A stretch of DNA of 64,000 nucleotides from an uncultured Lachnospiraceae bacterium (GTDB lineage Bacteria > Bacillota > Clostridia > Lachnospirales > Lachnospiraceae). The stretch is taken from contig CAKRPI010000002.1 of the NCBI GenBank assembly GCA_934376945.1, positions 9,071 to 73,070 on the forward strand. Direction: 5' to 3'. Each line of letters begins with the position of its first letter. Position 1 is the stretch's first letter. The notes below the pieces were generated by a model that saw nothing but the letters and a program-made list of their open reading frames with translations, had not been told where the DNA came from and made no database searches. Shown in pieces: positions 41,660 to 50,600 of this stretch. Made by a program: the position numbers and the translations under genes.

Positions 41660-44600
41660 ATGAAGAAAGAACAAAAAAAGTGTGTCCAAAAGGAAGAAAA
41701 AAGAAAAACGGCTCGGGCAGAACAGTTTGGAAAGACGTGTATTGCAGTTTCGCTTGGACTTGGGGCAATGCTGTTCTGTGCATGGACGTATTCGGAAGGA
41801 GAAGCGGAATATATAAAAGAAAGTGGCTATATGGCGTTTGAAAAAGCAGAAGGCTGTGAAGCGTTTGCCGGTACAATTGTTTCCTCAAAAGCAGGTAAAG
41901 AAGTAGAGGCGGATGTGGAAACAGAATCAGAAAGTGAGACAGAGAGTGAAACGGAAAATAATATAGAAAGAGATACCGAAAGAGAGGCCGTGGGAGAGCA
42001 GGGAACAGAATTTGAAAGTGAAGAGAAGACGGAACCAGTGACGGAGGAAACAACGGGGAAAGAATCAGAGACAGAGGCAGAGAAAATGACAGAGGAGGAA
42101 ACAGAGAAAATAACAGAGGAAGGGACGGAGGAGACAACAGAGACGATAACAGAGAAAATGACAGAGGAAGGGACGGAGAAGACAACAGAGGCGATAACAG
42201 AGGTTGTAGCAGAAACAGAGTGCGAAACAGAAAGTGGTACGGAAAGTGAAACAGAAAGTGATACTAAAGAAACGCCTGGAACAGAACAGGAAACAAGCTA
42301 TGAGAGTGAGTGGATGACGGAGCTGATAACAGAAGAGATGACGGAACCGGCGGAGGAGACAACAGAGAAAGCAACAGAGGAAGAAACGGAAACAGAGGAG
42401 AGGACGGAGAAAGAGACAGAAACAGAGGAGAGGACGGAGAAAGAGACAGAAACGGAGGAGACAACAGGGAAAGAAACGGAAACAGAGGAGACAACAGAGA
42501 AAGCAACGGAAACAGAGGAGACAACAGAGAAAGCAACGGAGGAAGAAACGGAAACAGAGGATAGGACCGAGAAAGAGACAGAAACGGAGGAGTCAACAGA
42601 GAAAGCAACAGAAAAAGTAACAGAAAAAGTAACAGAGAAAGCAACGGAATCAGTAACCGAGACCGTAACAGAAACAGAAAGCGAAAAAGAGGCTGAGGGA
42701 ATAGAAGAAACAAATAAAGAACCGGAAACGAAGCAAGAGCCGGAAACGGATAAAGAGCCAGAGACGAAGCCGGAATCAGAAAAGGATTCTATGACAGAGG
42801 CAGAGGAAGAATCAGAAACACAGCATAGTTCGGAAGAAACGCTGCCTGAGCCGGTTCCGGTATATCGAGGAGAACAGTATGAAATACATGGAGATGAGAA
42901 TGCGTGGTATCGGGATGAGGAAGGACGGCTGTGGGTACGGAAGGGAAGCAGCATTTATGTAGAGCCGACAAAGCAGAAAGGCTATACGCACGGTGGAAGT
43001 GTTTCTGATATTCAAAAGGATGGCATGTTTACCTTTCAGCTGAAAAAGACAGATGAACAGGGAAAGGTAACCGGTTTGTCAACACTTCAGCAGGAGGCAT
43101 ATTTTGTGGATGGAGAAGTACCTGAGGCGCGGATTGAATCATCTGGAAATACAGAAAATGGAGTTGCTTATTCAGCACAGTCGGCGACTGTGACTGTAAC
43201 CGTTCCGCCGGATGGAAAGAGTGGGCTGAAACGGATCTCTTATCGGATCGGCAGTGAAAATGATGGAGGCGATGATGGCTCTTTGCAGGAGGGAAGCTGG
43301 ACAGACTGGACGGACTGCAGCAGCAATGAACAGATATCTATTTCGAGAGAGGGCAGATATCGTGTTTATGTGCGCACGGAGGATCGTGTTGGAAATCTGG
43401 CATTTTCTTCGAGTATGCCAATCTGTGTGGATTGTACGCCGCCGAAAATTGAAATTGAAGGGGTACAGAATCAGACAGCAAATTCAGGCAATGTGCCGAT
43501 TCGGGTAAAATGCAGTGATTCGTTTTATCGTCCCGGCTCGTTTACGGTAAAAATTACAGGAGCGAATAATGGAAAAATGCCGAAAATAAGGTCTTTGGAG
43601 GAGCAAAAAGATTTTGCATCGGCGGTATTTTTTGATTTTCCAAAGGACAAAGCGTACGATGACGCTTATCGGCTGGAAGTGAAGGCAGAGGATCTGGCCG
43701 GAAACATTACGCAGAGGATGCTGGATTTTTCAGTTAATCGCTTTGGTTCAGTTTATGATCTGGCTGATAAAACAAAAGAAGCTTTGCAACTCTATTATCT
43801 GACAAAGGCAGAGGATATTGTGTTTCTTGAGATGAATATTGATTATGTGGGTGAATCGGAAATTTTCTGCAGAGAGAACGGTGAACTGAAAAAATTAAAC
43901 AGGGAAAGTGATTACACGGTTGAATTGCAGGGGAGCAGTGATTCATGGAAACAATACCGCTATACGATTCCGGCAGGCTTTTTTGAAAGGGAAGGCGTAT
44001 ACGAACTTCTTCTGGCGTCAAGGGATCGCGCACAGAATGAAAGTGATACCGGACTGCAGGGAAAACAGGTAACGTTTGCACTCGACTGGACTGCACCGGA
44101 GTGTCTGATTACCGGAGCAGAACCACTTGGTGTTTACGAAGCGCAGTATCATACGGTCTGTGTCCAGCCAAAAGATAATCTTGGTATTCAGGTGGCGCGG
44201 ATTTACCACGACAGTGAACTGGTACAGACTGTGAAAGAAGAGGGGAAAGCAGTAAAGCTGAGGCTGGATGCCGGTCAGGAGTGGCAGACAGTGCAGGTAT
44301 ACGTGTGCGATCTGGCCGGAAATGAATTCTGGAGTCCGGAAATACCGATCTTTGTCAGCAATGGTACGAAAGAGGTCGCGCCATATGAAAAGAAAAGAAA
44401 GAGCGCACAGGAAAAGACAGAGGAGTTGATAAAAAAGACAGCAGGGTATGGAACTTCAAAAGCTGGAAGAAACGTAGTTTTTGAAGAGGAAGGGAAGGAG
44501 AAAGAAACGGAAAAGGGACAGGAAGAGGGAAAACAGAAAAGTGGTGAATCGGAAAAAACAGGAAGCCGGGCAGAAAAGAATTCGCTTTTTGGAAGGTCGG

Positions 44601-44701
44601 AGCGAATCCGCCGTGGAAGACTGCTGCTGCTCTTTGGAACGGTACTTTTTTTCATTACGTTTCTTGTCTGTATGCTGCCTCCTGGAAAGCGCAAAAGGTA
44701 G
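41660..44701 (+). CDS. Glu/Thr-rich repetitive surface protein with Ig-like domains
   Basis: A 1013-residue protein. Layout: basic cytoplasmic tail; membrane segment (CIAVSLGLGAMLFCAWTYSE, residues ~28-47); a low-complexity stalk at about 85-395 made of TETEE, TEKATE and TEKETE-type units; three or more bacterial Ig-like beta domains (RISYRIGSENDGG, VRTEDRVGNLAFSS, VKAEDLAGNITQRM, VYVCDLAGNEFWSP); a second charged stretch; a C-terminal membrane segment (LLLLFGTVLFFITFLVCMLP) and a basic end. With both ends anchored, the stalk and Ig domains would form a loop outside the membrane. The function is unknown. It lies 51 bp after the kinase gene. Confidence 0.75.
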   Translation: MKKEQKKCVQKEEKRKTARAEQFGKTCIAVSLGLGAMLFCAWTYSEGEAEYIKESGYMAFEKAEGCEAFAGTIVSSKAGKEVEADVETESESETESETENNIERDTEREAVGEQGTEFESEEKTEPVTEETTGKESETEAEKMTEEETEKITEEGTEETTETITEKMTEEGTEKTTEAITEVVAETECETESGTESETESDTKETPGTEQETSYESEWMTELITEEMTEPAEETTEKATEEETETEERTEKETETEERTEKETETEETTGKETETEETTEKATETEETTEKATEEETETEDRTEKETETEESTEKATEKVTEKVTEKATESVTETVTETESEKEAEGIEETNKEPETKQEPETDKEPETKPESEKDSMTEAEEESETQHSSEETLPEPVPVYRGEQYEIHGDENAWYRDEEGRLWVRKGSSIYVEPTKQKGYTHGGSVSDIQKDGMFTFQLKKTDEQGKVTGLSTLQQEAYFVDGEVPEARIESSGNTENGVAYSAQSATVTVTVPPDGKSGLKRISYRIGSENDGGDDGSLQEGSWTDWTDCSSNEQISISREGRYRVYVRTEDRVGNLAFSSSMPICVDCTPPKIEIEGVQNQTANSGNVPIRVKCSDSFYRPGSFTVKITGANNGKMPKIRSLEEQKDFASAVFFDFPKDKAYDDAYRLEVKAEDLAGNITQRMLDFSVNRFGSVYDLADKTKEALQLYYLTKAEDIVFLEMNIDYVGESEIFCRENGELKKLNRESDYTVELQGSSDSWKQYRYTIPAGFFEREGVYELLLASRDRAQNESDTGLQGKQVTFALDWTAPECLITGAEPLGVYEAQYHTVCVQPKDNLGIQVARIYHDSELVQTVKEEGKAVKLRLDAGQEWQTVQVYVCDLAGNEFWSPEIPIFVSNGTKEVAPYEKKRKSAQEKTEELIKKTAGYGTSKAGRNVVFEEEGKEKETEKGQEEGKQKSGESEKTGSRAEKNSLFGRSERIRRGRLLLLFGTVLFFITFLVCMLPPGKRKR

Positions 44702-44764
44702 TTCTCGTGGACTTTTTTTTGCAACTATGATAATATGCCCCTTAAAGGGGTGAATGAAGAAAGA

Positions 44765-45628
44765 ATGGGTAAGAAAAGAAATATGCTGAAGAGAAACAGC
44801 GGGTTTATTATTGGCTGTGTGATTGCCGCAGGTGCCTCTTTTTTTACGGCTGATTTGCTTACTTCTGATTGTCAGGTGCTTCAGGTACGGCAGACGGAGA
44901 CTGCCGCAGAATCCGAAAATGCAAAGGAGACTGTTCCTGAAGAGCGTGGTGTGAGCCGTACGTATGAGACAGATGCATTTACAGTCCTTGCTTCCGGAAT
45001 GGTTGTTAAGGGAGCAGAGTCAGAAATTTCAGAAGACGGGAAGAAAATCCAAAAGCCGTGGAAAGACGGAGATGCGCTCACGCCGGAAACGGATGAAAAT
45101 GGAAATGTACTTACGCCGGAGTCCGATGAAACCGAAAGTGTGCCTGCACCGGAAACGGACGAAAACGGAAATCTGCTCACGCCGGAACCGGACGAAAATA
45201 GTGAACCGGATTATGATGGCCTGGATGAGAACTATTATGACCAGCCGGTGGAAATTACAGATCCAGGTGGTGGAGAATATTATTACAACGGTGGCGGAAC
45301 GGATGATGGCGGAGGAAATGGTGATAATGAGCCAGGTACTCCGGATGATGTGATTATTTCCGGCATCAGCAGCAGGTATATTGCGGAAAGTGAATTGTAT
45401 GATTATGATGCGGGACAGCTGCGTCTGATTCGAAATGAGATTTTTGCATTGCACGGACGAATTTTCAAGTCCCAGGACCTGAAGGATTATTTCAGCCGGA
45501 AATCATGGTACGTACCAAAGTATGATCCGGATGAGTTTGATGTCCACATGTTTGAATATCTGAATGATTATGAAGAGGCAAATCTGCAGGTGATTCTGAA
45601 TTATGAAGCAGCGCTTGCCGGAAATTAG
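44765..45628 (+). CDS. Membrane-anchored YARHG-domain protein
   Basis: A 287-residue protein from ATG 44765. An N-terminal anchor (FIIGCVIAAGASFFTADLL) is followed by an acidic repeat region with four copies of a TPETDENGN-like unit (LTPETDENGNVLTPESDETE...) and a Gly-rich hinge. A C-terminal YARHG domain follows: LRLIRNEIFALHGRIFKSQD with DYFSRKSWYVPKYDPDEF. YARHG domains are extracellular and thought to act on or bind the cell wall. A CCCCTTAAAGGGG hairpin at 44738-44750 precedes the start and may hide the AGGGG ribosome site. Confidence 0.78.
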   Translation: MGKKRNMLKRNSGFIIGCVIAAGASFFTADLLTSDCQVLQVRQTETAAESENAKETVPEERGVSRTYETDAFTVLASGMVVKGAESEISEDGKKIQKPWKDGDALTPETDENGNVLTPESDETESVPAPETDENGNLLTPEPDENSEPDYDGLDENYYDQPVEITDPGGGEYYYNGGGTDDGGGNGDNEPGTPDDVIISGISSRYIAESELYDYDAGQLRLIRNEIFALHGRIFKSQDLKDYFSRKSWYVPKYDPDEFDVHMFEYLNDYEEANLQVILNYEAALAGN

Positions 45629-45639
45629 GGGGAACAAAC

Positions 45640-46782
45640 ATGAAGGTATGGAAACGAATTCTGATTAAAACAGTGATCCTGACTGCAGTGATTGCGGCAG
45701 GAGGCGGCGCGGCGGCTTCTTATCAGGCATATCGTCAGAGCAGCGCACAGTATGCAATTGATCATTATCTGACACTTCTGATCGATAACAGTCAGGCAAA
45801 GGCATATGCGTGTCTGGATCAGTCGGAAACAGAAACGATGACAGTGGATACGTATGAAAAGGCAATTGATGCTCAAAAATACAGCCTGTATTCATTTTAT
45901 GATGTAACACAGGAAGAAAAAAGACGGGATAGTGACGGAAACGAATACGTTGATTATCATGCAAAATTTAAGGATGCGACCGGAGAAGTGAAGCTGGAAG
46001 AGGATTTTACTGTGAAAAAACAGGCGAAGCAAGTATATGGCATTTTTGATCACTGGAAAGTACTTTCGGATCACTGTCTGGTAAAAGATTTTGTATTGAC
46101 GGTGCCGGTTGGTTCGGAGGTTTATATTGAAGGAAAACAGGCAGATACAAACTGGATCAGCAGGGAAAACGTAAAGTCATCGTGTGATAGATACTGTATA
46201 CCGACACTGATTTCGGGAAACACGGAGCTTGTGATTCGCCACCCGATACTGCAGTCAATAAACGGAATGCTTGATACAGATGCCGGAAGTTCTGATTATA
46301 CAGATAAAATGACATTGAAGGATTCTGCTCAGTCAGCATGCAAGGAGCTTGGAATAAAATTTCTGAAGATCGTTTATACATCTGCAGTAAAAGGGCAAAC
46401 AGAGGATTCAGAAAAAATTCTGGAAGATGTATCAAAAGAAGCGCAGCAGCTGATTGAAAAGCAGAAAGCAAAATTTCATCCGGAAGATGGCATGCTTCAG
46501 AGTGTCGGGGTTTCAAAATTTGCCACGCAGTTTAGCGAACTGATATTTACGGATGAAGCGGATGGTGCAATTATGACAGATATGACGTTATCCTGGCATT
46601 ATGTGATAGAAAAGGATATGGCAGCAGATACAGAGAAGCCCGGAGAGGATGAAAATTCATCGGGGGAACCAGAGGCGATAAAGACGGCAGGAGATACGAC
46701 GGCAAAACTGACGTTGGCTTATTATGATGGAAACTGGCATATTACAGACATAAAGATGGATACGATCCCGGAGGAGAAATAA
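45640..46782 (+). CDS. Anchored extracellular protein of unknown function
   Basis: A 380-residue protein starting 11 bp after the YARHG gene (AGGGGGAAC upstream). It has an N-terminal membrane segment (ILIKTVILTAVIAAGGGAAA). An NTF2-like-looking repeat (AIDHYLTLLIDNSQAKAYAC) follows, then a beta-rich middle with three Cys and a second helical repeat (KSACKEL-like, residues ~225-270). The C-terminal strand TAKLTLAYYDGNWHITDIKM is typical of NTF2-like folds. No enzyme motif was seen. By context it is part of the kinase/surface-protein set. Confidence 0.65.
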   Translation: MKVWKRILIKTVILTAVIAAGGGAAASYQAYRQSSAQYAIDHYLTLLIDNSQAKAYACLDQSETETMTVDTYEKAIDAQKYSLYSFYDVTQEEKRRDSDGNEYVDYHAKFKDATGEVKLEEDFTVKKQAKQVYGIFDHWKVLSDHCLVKDFVLTVPVGSEVYIEGKQADTNWISRENVKSSCDRYCIPTLISGNTELVIRHPILQSINGMLDTDAGSSDYTDKMTLKDSAQSACKELGIKFLKIVYTSAVKGQTEDSEKILEDVSKEAQQLIEKQKAKFHPEDGMLQSVGVSKFATQFSELIFTDEADGAIMTDMTLSWHYVIEKDMAADTEKPGEDENSSGEPEAIKTAGDTTAKLTLAYYDGNWHITDIKMDTIPEEK

Positions 46783-47462
46783 TGGCAGCTTTTCTTTTTT
46801 CTGTTCTATGGCCGGTGCTTTTGCATATGATCCTGTCAGATGCGTCGGTTATTCTGCTGACGGCAGCAACGGGAAGCACACCGGATGCAGCACTTTGCAC
46901 TTCGCTTGCAGCATTTCTTGTAATTCCTCCTGCGATGTGGATGTACCGAAAGGATCGGGGGATCTTCTGGAAAAGCAGTGGAGACTTTTTTTCGGCCAAA
47001 GACAGAGGTACGAAGCATGAAATACAGCAGGGAAGATCCAAAATAGCCGGACTGGTTTGCTTTGCGGCAGGCGGTGTATTGAACGTGATCTGGAGTCAGG
47101 TGCTTTTCTGGCTGCGGATACAGGAGCATTTTTCGAATCAGACGCAGGAGAATCTGCTTGCCGCACAGCTGATCGTGCAGGTCATCGGGCTTGGCATTCT
47201 GGTACCGGTGGCAGAGGAATTAATTTTCCGCGGACTTTTGTACGGCAGGCTTCGGCAGGCAGTTCCGGTATGGGCAAGCGTGTTCCTGGCCTCTGCAATT
47301 TTTGCATTGTATCACGGAAATGTGATACAGATTTTATTTGCATTTCCAATGGCTGTCATTCTGACGTTGCTGTATGAAAAGGGGAAGTGGCTGGGTTATC
47401 CTATTTTGTTTCATATGGGTGCGAATCTTACAACAATTGTACTGGAGTTGTTGCTTAGATAG
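46782..47462 (+). CDS. CPBP-family intramembrane metalloprotease
   Basis: A 226-residue membrane protein; its ATG shares one base with the preceding stop. Motif 1 is EELIFRGLLYGRLRQ (EExxxR), motif 2 is the His in LYHGNVIQILFAF, and motif 3 is the His in LFHMGANLTT, the Abi/CAAX-protease glutamate and His set. Six or so membrane segments are visible. Such proteases release membrane-bound substrates; the anti-sigma factor or the surface proteins of this island are candidates, by inference. Confidence 0.85.
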   Translation: MAAFLFSVLWPVLLHMILSDASVILLTAATGSTPDAALCTSLAAFLVIPPAMWMYRKDRGIFWKSSGDFFSAKDRGTKHEIQQGRSKIAGLVCFAAGGVLNVIWSQVLFWLRIQEHFSNQTQENLLAAQLIVQVIGLGILVPVAEELIFRGLLYGRLRQAVPVWASVFLASAIFALYHGNVIQILFAFPMAVILTLLYEKGKWLGYPILFHMGANLTTIVLELLLR

Positions 47463-47598
47463 CTTCCGGCTGTTTCAGCTAATTGTAAAGATATGTCTGA
47501 AAAAGATAAAAAAGAAAAAAATACAAAAGAAAAATCAGAAAATAACAAAGAAAAAAATAAAAAGACAAATTATCTGACAATAAGCGAAAAAGTTTTTA

Positions 47599-47627
47599 TT
47601 TACAAACAGGCGCAATGGGTGTATAGT
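47599..47627 (+). promoter_or_regulatory. Promoter of gltBD
   Basis: TTTACA (47599-47604), 17-bp spacer, TATAGT (47622-47627), about 45 bp before the start codon. No attenuator is seen. Confidence 0.65.
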
Positions 47628-47673
47628 GTTAGAAATTTCAAAACACATACAGACACATACAGGAGGAAGCACG

Positions 47674-50600
47674 ATGGATACGAGAAGAGATTCGCGTACT
47701 GTCTGTACAGCGCCTGGATTGTACCGGCCGGAGTTTGAACATGATAACTGCGGAATCGGAGCAGTCGTAAATATCAAAGGCGTAAAGACACATCAGACAG
47801 TGGAAAACGCATTGAGTATAGTTGAAAATTTGGAACATAGAGCTGGCAAAGATGCCGAGGGAAAAACAGGTGATGGAGTTGGAATCATGCTGCAGATTTC
47901 GCATAGATTCTTCCAAAAAACCTGTTTGGATCTCGGCATCTTTTTAGGTGAAGAAAGAGATTACGGAATTGGTATGTTTTTCTTCCCGCAGGATGTACTG
48001 AAACGAAATCAGGCTAAAAAAATGTTTGAAAGTATTGTCCGGAAGGAAGGAATGAATTTTCTTGGATGGCGTCAGGTTCCGACTGTTCCTGGCGTACTCG
48101 GCCATAAGGCACTTGAGAAGATGCCGTGTATTGAGCAGGCGTTTGTGGAACGCCCGAAGAATGTGGAAAAGGGGCTGGCGTTTGACCGTTGTCTTTACAT
48201 TATACGGCGGACTTTTGAACAGTCAAATGATACAACGTACGTGGTTTCCTGCTCAAGCCGTACGATCATTTACAAAGGAATGTTCCTGGTAGGACAGCTT
48301 CGTACATTTTTTACGGATCTTCAGGATCAGGACTATGAATCTGCTATTGCAATCGTGCATTCCAGATTCAGTACGAATACAAATCCGAGCTGGGAGCGTG
48401 CGCATCCGTATCGCTACATCGTACACAATGGCGAGATTAATACGATTCGTGGCAATGCGGATAAAATGACAGCACGGGAAGAGAGCATGGCTTCTGAATA
48501 TATGGAAGAAGATATGCACAAGGTGCTTCCGGTGATCAATGCCAAGGGCTCTGATTCGGCTATGCTGGATAATACTGTGGAATTTCTTGCAATGAACGGA
48601 ATGGATCTTCCTCTTGCGGTTATGATCATGATTCCGGAACCATGGGCAAACAACAAGACAATGAGTCAGAAGAAGCATGATTTTTACCAGTATTATGCGA
48701 CAATGATGGAGCCGTGGGACGGACCTGCATCGATTCTGTTTTCGGATGGAGACATCATGGGAGCGGTGCTTGATCGTAATGGTCTGAGGCCGTCAAGATA
48801 TTACATCACAGATGACGGATATGTAATTCTCTCTTCAGAGGTTGGTGTACTGGATATTGATCCTGCAAAGATTGTGCTCAAAGAGCGTCTTCATCCTGGT
48901 AAAATGCTTTTGGTCGATACCGTGGAAGGTCGTGTGATTGACGATGAGGAGCTGAAAAATCGTTATGCAGATCGTCAGCCGTATGGTGAGTGGCTTGATC
49001 AGTATCTGGTAAATTTAAAGGATCTGAAAATTCCGAATAAACGCGTAGAGACGTATTCAGATGAAATGCGTATGCGTCTGATGAAGGCATTCGGCTATAG
49101 TTATGAGGATTATCGTACTTCAATTCTGAATATGGCAGCAAACGGAGGAGAGGGCACAAGCGCCATGGGTGTGGATATTCCGCTGGCAGTGCTTTCCAAG
49201 CGTCATCAGCCGTTGTTCAATTATTTTAAACAGCTCTTCGCGCAGGTGACAAATCCGCCGATCGATGCGATTCGTGAAGAGATTGTTACTTCAAAGACGA
49301 TTTATGCAGGTGTGGAGGGAAATCTTCTGGAAGAAAAACCGGAAAACTGTCAGGTGCTTAAAATTGAAAATCCGATCCTGACGAACACCGACATGCTGAA
49401 GATTAAAAATATGAAGGTAAAGGGATTTAAAGTAGCAGAAATCCCGATTACGTTTTATAAAAATACGGGACTGGAAAAGGCGATCGATCATCTGTATCTG
49501 GAGGTAGACCGTGCAAGCCGTGATGGTGCGAACATTCTGATCCTGACCGACCGCGGAGTGGATGAAATCCGCATGCCGATCCCTTCATTGCTGGCAGTTT
49601 CGGCGGTTCATCAGTATCTGGTCCGCACAAAAAGAAGAACCTCCCTTGCATTGATTCTGGAGTCGGGAGAGCCAAGAGAAGTACATCATTTCGCAACGCT
49701 GCTTGGATATGGTGCGAGTGCAGTCAATCCATATCTGGCACTGGATACGATCCATCAGCTGATTGATACCGGTATGCTGGAAAAGGATTATTATGCTGCT
49801 GTAACCGATTATAATAAAGCAATTATTGACGGAATTGTTAAAATTGCATCTAAAATGGGAATTTCAACGATCCAGTCTTATCAGGGCTCTCAGATCTTTG
49901 AGGCGATCGGCATCAGCAGAGAAGTTATTGATAAATACTTTACAAATACGGTGAGCCGTGTCGGAGGAATTTCTTTAAAGGATATTGAAAATGATGTGGA
50001 TACGCGTCATACAAAGGCGTTTGATCCGCTTGGACTCAAGGAAGATCTGACACTTGACAGCGAAGGCTGGCATAAATCAAGAAGTGCAGGTGAGCATCAC
50101 CGTTATAATCCGCAGACCATTCATTTGCTGCAGCAGTCGACCTGGACTGGAAATTATGAGATGTTTAAGCAGTATACAGAAATGGTCAATCAGGAAGAGA
50201 CCGGATATATCCGCAGTATTATGGACTTTAATTATCCGGAGCACGGTGTACCGCTTGATGAAGTGGAGAGTGTTGATTCGATTGTGCGGCGATTTAAAAC
50301 AGGAGCAATGTCTTATGGCTCTATTTCGCAGGAGGCACATGAGACACTTGCAATTGCGATGAATATGCTGCATGGAAAGTCAAATACCGGTGAAGGCGGT
50401 GAAAGCCTTGACCGTCTGGTGATCGGACCGGATGGGAAGAATCGCTGCTCCGCAATCAAGCAGGTCGCTTCCGGACGTTTCGGAGTAACATCGCGGTATC
50501 TGGTAAGTGCAAAAGAAATCCAGATTAAGATGGCACAGGGTGCAAAACCGGGTGAGGGAGGACATCTTCCGGGCAAAAAGGTATATCCTTGGATTGCAAA

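Noticed and set aside
42298-42954. Long Ser/Val-rich minus-strand frame
   Set aside because: It is the antisense of the Glu/Thr repeat stalk; repetitive DNA keeps several frames open.
44600-44701. Possible LPXTG sorting signal at the end of the 1013-residue protein
   Set aside because: The LPPG follows the hydrophobic segment instead of preceding it, and the order needed for sortase is absent.
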